Assembly (NCBI GenBank): GCA_029339195.1
Contig: JAPTJF010000089.1
Location: 62,001 to 126,000 of the forward strand
Origin: Micractinium sp. NFX-FRZ
Lineage: Eukaryota; Chlorophyta; Trebouxiophyceae; Chlorellales; Chlorellaceae
Length of the DNA: 64,000 nucleotides
Reading direction: 5' to 3'
The notes below the pieces were generated by a model, which was given only the letters and a program-made list of their open reading frames with translations, was not told the DNA's origin and made no database searches. Made by a program: the position numbers and the translations under genes. The stretch's first letter is position 1, and each line of letters starts with the position of its first letter. Of this stretch, positions 20,201 through 30,162 are shown piece after piece.

Positions 20201-23017
20201 AGTGGCTGCCGGCAAACACACTTGTGCAAACGAGAAGAGGCAGGGTGGCAGTTGGAAGAGGAAGGCATGAGAAGTGGTGGGGCCAGGGGGCGGGCAGCTA
20301 GCCTGCCCAGCTGACTGGGCAACCCAGCAACCCTGCTGCACATGTCCGGTCTGCCCCCTCAACCACATCCGCTGTGGGGGGGCGGGGCGTAGGTGCGCAC
20401 TTCTATGTGGCGCGGCCGGCCGATGTACCGCTCCAGCAGCACCCGTTCGTCGCCAAAGGCGGCCGCAGCCTCGCGCCGCGCAGAGTGCAGCGCGTCCTGG
20501 CACGGGGGAGGAATGGCACAACATGGGGGGTGGGGTGGGTGAGGGTGCCATGCCCGCCCGGCTGTGCATGGCTCTTGCCAGCTGTGCTTCCCCATGCACC
20601 CACTCCCAGCATTGTTTCTAGCTGGCTTTGGCAGTGGGGAACGCATGAAGCACTTGCCAATAACTGTGCGTGCAACTGAGCCAGCCTCTCTTGCCCTGGC
20701 CTCACCCCTGCCGCCGCCGGCCCCGCCGGCCCGTCCTGGCGCCACCTCTCTTGCCTATGCTGCCCCCACTCACCAGGAACTGCCCCGCCGACTGCGCCAG
20801 CCACCTGCCCTTGCCAGGCACAACTCCTGTGTTGCGGCAGCTTGTGAACAGACGCACCACGCTCTCTCCTCCCTCCCTGCCCCCACTCACCAGGAACTGC
20901 CCCGGCGACTGACGACCGTACCAGTAACAACACCCCAAAATCCCATCTGATACACACAAGCTCCAAACTTCCCCCTGCCACCGCTCACCAGGAACTGAGC
21001 GGGCGACTGCGCCAGCTTCATGCCCTTGCCGCCGCCCCCCATCACCGCCTTGACCAGCAGGGGGAAGCCCACATGACCCGCCTCATCCTGCACCGGGGGG
21101 ACAAAACAACAACAAGTATACAAATTGTAATCACTTTCTGCCATGATTTCCCAAACACATACGAGGCCGCACGCCCCTCAATCATTCTTCAAAGAGTGAG
21201 GCAGGGGGGGGGGGATGCATGAGGAGCCCCCGCCGCACCTCACAGCAGGCAGCCCCTCACAGGAGCCCCCCTCACCTCCCCTCTTCAATCCACGCTCCGA
21301 CCCCTGCACTGCCCTGCCTGCAGCCGACCCCCCTTCCCGTGACATCCCTTGCACTCCCCACCCCCCAGCCCGTGTCCTGCCTGCAGCCGCTCCTCCGACT
21401 GCTGCTCCCCGTGATATCCAGGCACCACAGGCACCCCCGCCTGCGACATGAGAGCCTTGGCCTCCGACTTGTCACCTGGCAGGGGGGGAGGGGAGACGGT
21501 GGGTAAGAGGGGTTGTGGGGGTGAGGGGTGGAGGGGAAGGGGGTGGGGGGAAGGGCCCCCCAGCATACGAGGAGAGGAGGAGGGGCAGCGTATGCCCGCC
21601 CCGCTCCCATCATCAGCGCTCCCGCGCAAGCACACCCTCGCGGCAGCCTCACACAGGGATGCCATCGTCAAGAAACCCGGGCTTTCTTTCGACTGCCTCT
21701 GCCACACACACACACAGCACCCCCACCCGCCCCACCCCACCCCACCCCACCCACCCATGGCGAGGATGGCGGAGGCAGGGGGCCCCACAAACGCGATGCC
21801 CCGCTCGGCACAGGCGCCTGCAGGCAGGCAGGGAGGCAGGGAGGGCAGGGCAGCAGCGGTGGCGGCGGTGGCAGCAGCTGAGGCGAGCAGTAACGACATC
21901 AAGTCGAGCACGGCGGGCCGAGCATCCACCTGGGAAATGCAGAGCTCTCGGGGAGGAATCCTACCGTGTGTGCTGCACCCTTGCCCACTTGCAGGTTTTC
22001 ACAATCAGCAGCGCCCACCTGAGAAGACCGAGTTTTCTGAGAGGAAGCCGTAACCGGGGTGCACCGCGCTGGCGCCGCTGCGCTCCGCCACCTGGCGGCG
22101 GCGGCAGGCAGGGAGAGAGATTGGCAAGGGGTAGGGGTAGGTGGGGCAGTGCCAGCGTGGCACATCCGATAAAACCCTGTCCTGTCACGGTAGGGTAGCC
22201 AGGCAGGATGCAGGTTCATGCACGACGACGATGGCCGAGAGCAGGGGCGGCGGCAGCAGCTGCCCTGCGTGGAGGCCGCAGCTCTCCAGCCCCAAAGACC
22301 TCCTGCCCATCCTCGCCCCTGCCCCCACATTCACCTCCAACCAACCGGCCCACAGCTCCCCTCCTTGGCCCCAGAGCCCCCAAGGCACAAGAGCACGCAT
22401 CCCGTACCCCCTCACCTGCAGGATCCTGTCCCCACGCAGGTACGACTCCCGGGCGGCGGGCGGGCCAATGCAGTACGCCTCGTCAGCCATGCGCACGTGC
22501 TGCAGGGGGGGAGGTGGGCAATGAATGCATTGGCAGACACACACAAGGACTGGAAGGCCAAACAAGAGGGAAGGGATGCAGTGAGCCTCGCCAGTCGTGC
22601 CCACATGCTGCAGAGGGCATTGGGAAGAGGCGTGGGCAGCACGGCACTTTCCCAGGAACGCTGTAGAGCTGACAGCGGTGTGCCTGCCCACCCGACTGGC
22701 GGGGCATGCAGGCTGCTATTGCGCCAGGGAGGCCACACATGGTGGGCTGATGAATCTACAGATCAAACCAACCCACAAGTTGAACACAACGAGTCACTCG
22801 CCTTGGCGTGCCGGTCCGCCTCGCTGAACACAGCCACCGTTGGGATGCCCAGCCGCTTGGCTGTGGTCAGCACGCGGCACGCAATCTCCCCCCGGTTGGC
22901 CACCAGCAGCTTGTCGATGGCAGGGCGTCCGCCTGGAGTGCTGAAGGCCCGCCGGGCCAGGCGCCAGGGGGTGCGGCGGGCGCGGCTTACCGCCGCAAAC
23001 GCGCCGGCCGGCAGCAT
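14246..23017 (-). CDS. MCCA: 3-Methylcrotonyl-CoA carboxylase alpha (biotin) subunit, mitochondrial
   Basis: ATP- and biotin-dependent carboxylation of 3-methylcrotonyl-CoA in leucine catabolism. There are 23 exons, 736 residues, phase-consistent: 23017-22802, 22499-22416, 22091-22019, 21817-21755, 21475-21381, 21087-20989, 20496-20401, 20134-20054, 19847-19763, 19407-19319, 18917-18807, 18447-18380, 18228-18141, 17942-17841, 17490-17425, 17082-16957, 16655-16600, 16369-16312, 15884-15676, 15303-15247, 14985-14895, 14616-14538, 14364-14246. An Arg-rich presequence ends RRAFST. Biotin carboxylase motifs are [24 protein letters not shown], the ATP-grasp loop GGGGKGMK (about 194-201), [13 protein letters not shown] and [12 protein letters not shown]. 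Biotin attaches at the Lys of EAMKMEHT (about K693), the MCC-type context. Introns 1, 5, 15 and 21 have GC donors. Several introns contain copies of adjacent exon edges. The beta subunit is not in this window. Confidence 0.95.
15142..15195 (-). repeat. Tandem copy of MCC-alpha exon 20 donor edge
   Basis: Plus-strand 15145-15195 repeats 15230-15281 nearly exactly. The shared block includes GTACCGCCACCCCACCTGAA, which on the minus strand is the end of exon 20 (QYQFR) plus its GTGGGG donor. It lies in the next intron. Confidence 0.85.
17155..17199 (-). repeat. Copy of MCC-alpha exon 16 start
   Basis: Encodes [13 protein letters not shown] on the minus strand, against the true [13 protein letters not shown] at 17082-17044. 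An AG acceptor is retained. It lies about 110 nt away in the preceding intron. Confidence 0.8.
17744..17808 (-). repeat. Copy of MCC-alpha exon 14 donor edge, plus copy of exon 15 start nearby
   Basis: About 65 nt at 17744-17808 repeats 17832-17897 (LHTALQQLQ plus donor) with scattered mismatches. A second copy at about 17557-17584 repeats the exon 15 acceptor edge at 17469-17494. Both sit in intron 14. Confidence 0.8.
18721..19040 (-). repeat. Copies of both edges of MCC-alpha exon 11
   Basis: 18721-18750 repeats the 3' edge of exon 11 (true edge about 18804-18835; ELAIQ versus ELSIQ). 19014-19038 repeats its 5' edge (VEHPVSEA, true edge 18897-18920). So the exon at 18807-18917 is flanked on both sides by copies of its own ends. 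Confidence 0.8.
20770..20915 (-). repeat. Two copies of MCC-alpha exon 6 donor edge
   Basis: The true edge at 20984-21024 encodes LAQSPAQFL followed by GTGAGC. It recurs at about 20888-20915 (RQSPGQFL) and 20772-20812 (LAQSAGQFL), each keeping a GTGAG donor. Spacing is roughly 100-115 nt. Confidence 0.85.
22583..22613 (-). repeat. Decayed copy of MCC-alpha exon 2 start
   Basis: Encodes [10 protein letters not shown] after a CTGCAG acceptor, against the true [10 protein letters not shown] at 22499. It lies 107 nt upstream in intron 1. Confidence 0.75.
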
Positions 23018-23414
23018 GGCCGGCGGCGGAGCAGCAGTGAAGGCTCTTGGCGCAGGTCTCGGAGGTTGCTGTGCAGCAGCTCTGCTCCTCTGAAGGCGTG
23101 CGCAGCGGGCCAAATGGCTGTGACAGCGCTGGAGCGACTCCCGGCAGGGCGCTGGCAGCGCGCAAGGTGGGCAGTTGGGCAGCGCGCAGCGGCGAGGAGC
23201 CGTGCCCTGTACGCGCTCGTGATCGCACCGAGGCAGACGCCAGTGAGGAGGGGCGCCCACGACTCTTCTGTCGAAATCTCCGACACACTGCTCCGTCAGC
23301 TTGTTGCCACTCTGGGTTCATGTCTTTCCGGTGTGAACCCCTGTCCTGATCAGATCGCACGATTACCTACATAGCGAAAGCAAAACAACCAGCCGGGGGT
23401 GTCGGACAAACTCT
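23018..23414. promoter_or_regulatory. Bidirectional promoter region between MCC-alpha and AUH
   Basis: Only 397 bp separate the two start codons, which read in opposite directions. No coding exon or poly(A) element lies between them, so both 5' UTRs and promoters must share this stretch. The encoded enzymes act in consecutive steps of one pathway, which makes co-regulation the natural expectation. No specific operator is identified. Confidence 0.75.
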
Positions 23415-26400
23415 ATGTTGGCCCTCTGGGCTGCCCGCCTGGGGGCACAGCCCGCGGCGCTGGGCGGCGCAGCGGCGGCTTCGTGTCTGACCCGGCTGTT
23501 CAGCACCACCGGAGCGCACAAGGCCAGCAACCAGCTGCAGGTGCCGCCGCTGCCACCACCGCTCCTCCGCCTGCTGCCGTCCCGCTGTCGCCTGCCGGCC
23601 CTGGCTCCACCTGTCCTGCCCCAATCCAATGTTTCATATCTGACGGTGCTGCCACCTTTAGGTGTCCAAATGAGGGCATCTTCTGGCTGCCTCCTGTGCC
23701 CCTCCCCCTCCCCAACGTCTTCGCCGTCAATGGAACAACCTGTTGCCTACATCAAATCCAGGTTGTGTTAGAGCCGCTGGACGGTGCCAACGAGGGCATC
23801 TTCTGGCTGTCCCTCTCCCGCCCCGACGCCCGCAATGCCATTGGCCGCCAGCTGCTGAGGGAGCTCAGAGAGTGCCTGGCCACGGTGGCACAGGTGGGCC
23901 CTGAAGTGCCCTGCAGCTTCACCAGCGGGGCAGGAGAGGAGGGGAGGGGAAGGGCAATTTAGTTGCAGTGCACCCAGTGACTGGGGAGAGAGTTGCAGGG
24001 ATTTGCTTGGGGTGGCGCAGGCAAGGCCCATGCGCAGCGCCGCCCGCCAGCTGTCCCGGCTGCCGCTGTGATGATGCCTCAAAACCACCCTCTGGCACTG
24101 CCCTGCTCCCGGGGACGGTCGCCCAGGGGAATGCCTTGGTTGCTGTACTTTGCTTTCCTTGCTATACCTTGCTTCATAACCTGTTCATCCGCATCGAAGC
24201 TGGCTGCAGGAGCGCACCACTCGCTGCGTGGTGGTGCGGTCGACGGTGCCGGGAGTCTTCTGTGCCGGGGCAGATCTCAAGGTGGGGTGGATGGGGCAGC
24301 GCTGCATGCCCGGAAGGTTTCTATAAGGCGGCTGATGCCACGGCTCTGCTCTGCCTGCCTGCCTCGCCAGCCTGCCTGCTTGCCTGCCCGCCTCTCCTCT
24401 CTGTACGCTTCGCCTCCCGACCACATGTGTGCAAGAGGTGCGCTGTCACCGATGGCCATGCGGTGCCTCCCTGCCTCCCCTCCTCCTTCCACAAGAAGCG
24501 CGCCACCTTTGGCGCTGCACAGGCGGCCACATGGGTGCAGGAGCCGCCCAGAGTGTTCACGCCACCAATAGCACCTTGTGACGCCTGTTTTTCTACTGCC
24601 CCTTGCAGGAGCGTGCCACCCTGATCAGAGGCGGCTTTCCTTGGGCTATCTACAACACCTCACCATGTCTGTTCTCCCTATACAAGTGCAGGAGCGCGCC
24701 ACCATGAGCGCCGCAGAGGCGGCCACCTTTGTCCAGGAGCTGCGGGCCACCTTTGCCCAGCTGGACGCGCTGCCCATGCCCACCGTGGCCTGCGTGGACG
24801 GGTGAGGCACCCGCCTGCCTGACTGCCTGTTCCTTTGCTGCTCGTGTTGCCGGTCCTTGCATCTGCCCAGCTGGACGCGCTGCGTGAGCCCACCGTGGCC
24901 TGCCTGCCTGCCTGCCTGTTCCTTTGATTGTCATGCTGCTGCCTTGCGATGTCTCCCAGCACTGACAGCAGTCATGCTGCTGCCTTGCGATGTCTCCCAG
25001 CACTGACACTTGCACATGGGACCTACCCATATCTCTCCTCCCCTGGCAACGTGTCGCGCGAACGTACGCAGTGGGCGGCAGCTCAGAGGGGGCGCAGCCC
25101 GTCAACAATCAATCACCAGGCGCTGTGCACGACCCGCTGTGGCCTGCCCATATTTCCTCTCCGTTTGCGCCCCGTGCAGGTACGCGCTGGGGGGCGGCGC
25201 TGAGCTGGCGCTGTCCTGCGACATACGCGTGTGCGGCCGGGACTCGCAGTTTGCGTTCCCAGAGACGCGGCTGGGCATCATCCCGGGGTGGGTGGGTGCG
25301 GGTACATGTGCTTTCTTGGGGACTCGCAGTTCGCCTTCATAAAGACACTGCTGGGCATCATTCCGGGGTGGGTGGGGGTGGGGGTGCGGGCACACATGTG
25401 GTGTTCTCGGGGAGGGCACAACGCAGGAGGGCCAGCATGTGATTGGTGGGTTTTGTTGCTAGGCAGCATACTCGCAACTTGCCTTCCCAGAGACGCGGCT
25501 GGGCATCATCCCAGGGTGTGTGGGTGGGTGCACTTTTGTCCTTACCAGCATTCCAGCCAGGGTGAGGGACACGTGCTTTGTGTGCGCGACGTTGAGGCCA
25601 AAGGTGCGGGTGAGAGGACGTGGCCCGCCCCCCATGCCAGCCACCATGTGCACTGCGCCGCTGCAACGGCACTGGCGCCCCACCGCGCCTGCTCGTGTCC
25701 CATACTGCCCGCCCCTGCAGCGCGGGCGGCACGCAGCGGCTTCCCCGCATCGTGGGGGCGTCGCGTGCCAAGGAGCTCATTTACACCGGAAGGTGGGTTG
25801 CTTGCACACCTTGCGTACCTTGCACAGTGTATCAAGCGAGGAAGGGCGCGGGGAGGGGTTTACATGGGAAGGAGCTGATCTGTACCGGCAGGCGGGGCTG
25901 TTGGCCTTCCTCAGGACTGCGTTCCGTGCGCTCGTGGTTTCTGACATAACAGGAACAATACACTCAGTAGCTGCCTCCCCGCCTCTGCAGGCGTGTGGAC
26001 GTGCACGATGCCTACGCCATGGGGTTGGCCGACCACGTTGCCGAGGAGGGGAAGGGGGAGGCGCAGGAGGCGGCGCTACGGGTGGCACGCGAGATTGCGC
26101 AGGTGGGGTTTTCTCACAAGGGGTGGAGGAGTTGGCTGTAGTAGGAAGGTCGAGGTGGGGGCGCTGAGGGTGGCACGCGAGATTGAGCAGGTGAAGAAGT
26201 GTTGGAGTGCTCCCAAGGGGGCAGGGTGGGGCAAGTGTGGGATGCTCAGTTGGGGCAGGGGCAGGGGCAGCATGAACGAGCAGGCAAGTGGGGGGCAGCG
26301 GGCAGTGGCAGGGGGTGGGGCAGGCAGCTGCGTGCTGTAGGTTGTGTGCTGTGTGCCACCCTGAGCCCCCCTCATCTCCTCTCCTCTCCTCCCTAACTCC

Positions 26401-27249
26401 ACCCTTCTCTCCAGGGCGGTCCCGTGGCGCTCCGGCTGGCCAAGGCCGCATGCCTCCTCACACCTCTCTGCCCCCTCCCTGCCCTCTCACGACTTCTCCT
26501 GTTCATCCCTACCATTTTCCCTGCCCTCTCACAACTTCTCCTGTTCATCCCTTCAAATGTTCCCTGCACCAGGGCGGCCCTGTGGCGCTGCGGCTGGCCA
26601 AGGCCGCCATCAGCCTGGGGAGTGAGCTGGACCTGGCTAGCGGGCTGCGGGTGGAGGAGGCGTGCTATGCGCAGGTGGGGCCTCGTTTGTGACATCGACA
26701 GTTGCGTCTCTTCTGTTGGCAGTTGTGTTGTCAAACTACCGGCAGGTGGGGCTTCTGCCGGCAGATGTTTGGTCAGACAGCAGATGAGGGCCAGAAGGGG
26801 CTGCCGGCATGACTACAAAGCCCGCCCTCTTGCCTGCTTCCCCACCGAGGGCGGGCCGGCTGGGGGGGCTGGGCTTGTGCCTCCCACCCACCCACCCGCT
26901 GCTCCCCACACCTGGCCTCCCTCTACTGAACACGCTTTTTGTTTACTTTGCAACTCATCCTCCCCTCCGTAGCCGTCCCATGTGGGCCTCACCAGCCCCA
27001 CGTCTCCCAGCAATCGTCCTCAGTCTGCCTCACCATCCCCACCCCCCTCCCCTCCCCGCCAGGGCATCCCCACCACCACTGCCGGATGTCTCTTACCTCC
27101 TGCCAATCCCTCCTTACTTCTAAACAATCCCGTCGTGCCACACCACCCCTTCTTCCCTCCCCTCCCGCCAGGTCATCCCCACCAAGGACCGCCTGGAGGG
27201 GCTGGCCGCCTTTGCTGAGAAGCGGCAGCCCAAGTACACCGGGGAGTGA
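23415..27249 (+). CDS. AUH: 3-Methylglutaconyl-CoA hydratase (AUH type, enoyl-CoA hydratase family), mitochondrial
   Basis: Hydrates 3-methylglutaconyl-CoA to HMG-CoA, the step after MCC in leucine breakdown. Nine exons: 23415-23540, 23762-23893, 24210-24281, 24692-24801, 25180-25287, 25721-25792, 25991-26102, 26573-26674 and 27172-27249; 303 residues, all GT-AG. The presequence ends TRLFST, a mitochondrial cleavage-like motif. Crotonase signatures are [29 protein letters not shown] and [20 protein letters not shown]. Both catalytic-type Glu (GGGAEL and PETR) are present. AUH rather than generic crotonase is indicated by [27 protein letters not shown] and the short YTGE end. Introns 1, 3-8 contain copies of neighbouring exon edges. 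Plant counterpart: At4g16800-type probable enoyl-CoA hydratase 2. Confidence 0.94.
23661..23705 (+). repeat. Copy of AUH exon 2 start region
   Basis: Repeats the block around GAGGGCATCTTCTGGCTG of exon 2 (about 23790-23810). It lies in intron 1, about 120 nt upstream of the original. Confidence 0.75.
24483..24903 (+). repeat. Copies of AUH exon 4 edges on both sides of the exon
   Basis: Upstream, 24490-24548 and 24605-24642 resemble the exon 4 start (GAGCGCGCCACC...GAGGCGGCCACC at 24692). Downstream, 24865-24905 repeats its 3' part (CAGCTGGACGCGCTG...CCACCGTGGCCTGC). The copies diverge too much to be functional exons with confidence. Confidence 0.75.
25314..25520 (+). repeat. Two further copies of the AUH exon 5 donor edge
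   Basis: The true edge (about 25246-25300) encodes [16 protein letters not shown] plus donor. Copy 2 at 25320-25375 encodes [16 protein letters not shown] and has lost the catalytic-type Glu. Copy 3 at about 25475-25520 encodes [14 protein letters not shown]. All three end in a GGGGTG- or AGGGTG-type donor. Confidence 0.85.
25870..27092 (+). repeat. Further AUH exon-edge copies in introns 6, 7 and 8
   Basis: 25872-25900 repeats the exon 6 end (AAGGAGCT.AT.TACCGG). 26150-26190 repeats the exon 7 end (ALRVAREI.Q plus donor). 26402-26450 repeats the exon 8 start ([12 protein letters not shown]) with its acceptor. 27057-27085 repeats the exon 9 start (GCCAGG.CATCCCCACCA). Distances are 80-170 nt. 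Confidence 0.75.
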
Positions 27250-27914
27250 GGGGGCAGCAGCGTGAAGCAGCGAGAGCGGCAGCTGGAGCGATGCAAGGAG
27301 GAGAGAGGAGGAACCTTGCCTGTTGACGCGCTGGGCTGTGCAGCAGAATTGGAGAGGCTCCGTGCCAGCGCGGCGGTTAGTGCCGTAGCCGTCGTAGCAG
27401 GCGGCACTGATGTTGGCGGGGTTGTGGGGTGCCAGCACCGGCGCTGAGCGCCGGGGCGCCTGCCTCGCCAGCAGAGGTCCTGGCACTGTACCCGGTCGCC
27501 AGCGAGCGGCGGGGCAGGGCCTGTAGTTGCATATGTCCTGTACATTACGTGGGTAGTTAAAAGTGTAAGTGATGTATATAACTTACGCGCTCTGGAACGG
27601 TTCCGACAGACCTTAGAGCTAGGCTGGGCTTGGCGCTTGGGCCAATGAGCCAGGAGTGCGTAAAGTGGTAGAGGTTCTGATAGCCAGCCTCCTAATGCTT
27701 CGTGTTAGTCACAGAGGAACGCATCGCGCCAAGAGGCAAGAAGAAAGTGAGGCGCTCGAGGGGTGTCCTGGATGGGTGCCTGCTGGCCTCCCTCTCCCAT
27801 TAGCCGCTCCCTGGCTTCAGCCACTTGTGCAAAACCTTGGCGCACCTCATCGCCGCCATTCCGCTCAAGCCTCCGCTTCCAAAGCCTTCCTTTTCCCTCG
27901 GCACCCCTGAAACC
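27250..27914. other. AUH 3' UTR and promoter of the next gene
   Basis: No gene recognised. TGTAA at 27564-27568 is the probable poly(A) signal of AUH, 315 nt after its stop. GC content falls locally around 27540-27600, as expected of a 3' UTR end. The rest is the upstream region of the secreted protein gene. Confidence 0.55.
27564..27568 (+). terminator. UGUAA poly(A) signal of AUH
   Basis: TGTAA in an AT-richer stretch downstream of the AUH stop codon, within normal distance for green-algal 3' UTRs. Confidence 0.6.
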
Positions 27915-28770
27915 ATGCGCTGCAGCAGCAGCCTCGTGCGCATCGCTGCCGTGGCAGCAGCGGTGCTGCTGTCGTGCGCGGCAGTGGTGGGAGCGGCGGT
28001 GCCGCTGGGGCGCAGTGCAGGCAAAGACGGTGCTGTGGAGGGAGCGCACTGGAGCGGCTGCTTCCTCCCAACGCTCGCACATGTGCAGGACGCTGCGTTG
28101 GCAATAGTCAAGGAGCACGCCCACTTCAACATCACTTTCCATACCAGTTGCGTCCAGCTGAGCGGGTCGGCTGTGGGCACGCCGGGCAATTGGTTCACCT
28201 GCGTGTGGCACGACTGCTCAAGTATGAGTGCGCCGGCACCGCGCCCACTCCGTCTGGCTCCCCCCCCATCTCTGCAGGCATGGACACACCGGACCCCTTT
28301 GTGTTGAAGACCGTGTTCGTGTCTGCTGACAAGCAGGCAATGGATGGCCAAGACGTCCCGCTCTGCACTGTCAGCGACTGCCCCGTCCGCAGCGGGTGCC
28401 ACACCCTGAGCTTCACTGTCGGCCTGCCAGAGCCAAAAGTGGTGGTGGTTTCTGGGTTCTGCCAGCCAGCAGCAGCGGCAGGCCGCTCTGTGGCAGTGTG
28501 GCAGTGCAGTCAGAGTTTTGATCTTTGTGCCTACTCGCGTGTGACAAGCCTGTGGTCAACTCCCACCCACCTGCCCTGCCCTGCTCTGCCCTGGTCTGCT
28601 CCACCCCACCCTCGAACCATACCCTGCCCTGCCCTGCTTGCTCCCTGCCCGACCTGTCACCCCACCCTGCTGCCCTGCCGCAGGAGTGGCAGTACGTGCA
28701 GGTCATGGCGCTTGACCCCACCGGGATCCAGTTCCTTTTCTGCGTGTTCTTCACCGTTGAGGCGTCTTAA
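27915..28770 (+). CDS. Small secreted cysteine-containing protein, unknown function
   Basis: Three exons: 27915-28221, 28278-28438 and 28684-28770. They give 184 residues; the exon 2 donor could shift by one to three codons within the GTGGTGGTG run. The N-terminus (MRCSSSLVRIAAVAAAVLLS plus an Ala/Val stretch) is a clear signal peptide. The mature part has about eight Cys (SGCF, SCVQ, TCVWHDC, LCTVSDC, SGCH, LFCVF), suggesting disulphide bonds, and short hydrophobic strands, but no family I recognise. No transmembrane helix follows the signal peptide, so a cell-wall or vacuolar location is likely. Confidence 0.68.
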
Positions 28771-30162
28771 CATACTCACGACCATGCCCAGGTGGATCGT
28801 GCTGACACTGTGGCATTCGGCCAGCCTGGCAGTCGACCGGCTGGGGCAGCGTTGCGCCAGCCGCCCCCAGGCTCCCAGCTGGGGCAGGCTTTAGCAGCTG
28901 GGCGCTGTGAGGGACAGGTCACTGTCTCTTACTTTACCAACGCATGTGGTTTCACAGCTGGGGCCTCTGTGCCACCAACAACCCGCATGCAGCGGCGCGC
29001 TGCCCTCACCCTGCTCTGTTGCCCGCCCGGCATTCCACTTCCCTCTTGACGATTTGGGCTGCCTGGGATCGCTGCCGCTGGATGTGCATGGCGTTGTAAG
29101 CATTTACACAAGGGAAGTACGCGCGCCGTAGGGGCGGGTTCAGGGTTTGAAAGGAGAGGGTTTGGGGGGAATCAGGTTTGCTGTGGTGCAGGGAGCGCGT
29201 GTGTGTTGGGGTGGGTGAGGGTGCGAGTGGGTTGGTTGGTTGGTTGGTGGGTTGGATGAGGGGAGGGCTGGCGATCGCTCAAGGAATGCATGCGTGGTGT
29301 TCTTGTGTCATTGCGGCGGCTGAAGCAGGGGGGGGAAGCAGTTGGGGGGCAGGGGCGCAAGAGAGTGATGGGGGCCACAGATAGGAGGCCGCCTGTTCAA
29401 ATGAGGGAGCAGGGGGGAAGAATCAGGAATAAGGTGGGGTGGGGTGCCTAGGGCTATGGTACGTGGCGCACAGGGCACTTGGGGGCAGCAGGGCAGGGGA
29501 GGACGCAGCATGGAGGGGAGAGAGTGGGGGAGGGCAGGGATGGGGGAGGAAGGGGCAGGGGCAGGGGAGGCGGGGTGCGCAGCTGCCACAAGCAGAGTCG
29601 GGAGTCCACCGGAGGCTGGCTGCCAGCCAGGCGGGGCCTGGCGGGGCAGGCACAGCTAGACTCCAGGAAGCGCCCCGTGCGCGCGTGGCAGAGTGGGTGG
29701 CAGGCAGCCCAGGCGTCTCCCCATCACGGTGCGTGTGCAGATGTGCAGTGCAAGGAGGGGCAGCGCTCAGCGCAAAGGAAAACTCAAAACTTGGGGAGGA
29801 GAGAGAAATCAACGGGTATGTAGGTAGGTGGGGGCGGCCATGCGGGCTGGGCGATGGCTGGAGCCCCGATTTAAAAGGGGCAGGTACCGGGGTTGTGGTG
29901 GGGTGGCTAGGGGGCTAGGGGGCACGGGTGGCTCGGCGGCGCGCGCGCTGCCGCGCCCTGGGTGACGCAGCAAAAGAGGGCCGAAGGGCGGCGAGGGGCG
30001 CTCAGTTGAGCAGGCTCCCTCGCGTCCACACGCGCCACGCACGCAGGAACGCCGGGGTACGGGCGGCTCTGGTCGCTGCAGCGCTGGCTGCAGCGCTGGC
30101 TGCTGCGCCGCGCGGCAGTCAGTCACCACCTCGCATCACACAACGACGGGCGTGACATCACA
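28771..30162. other. Convergent intergenic region with shared UGUAA palindrome
   Basis: No supported gene. TGTAA on the plus strand at 29095-29099 probably ends the secreted-protein transcript. TTACA at 29104-29108 is the only minus-strand TGTAA I found for the membrane-protein gene ending at 30163. A GGTT microsatellite lies at 29230-29248, and 29310-29920 is strongly G-rich on the plus strand. Confidence 0.5.
29095..29108. terminator. Back-to-back UGUAA signals on both strands
   Basis: TGTAAGCATTTACA reads TGTAA on each strand within 14 nt, between two convergent genes. On the plus strand it lies 325 nt past the stop at 28770. On the minus strand it lies about 1.05 kb past the stop at 30163, which is long but possible. 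Confidence 0.45.
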
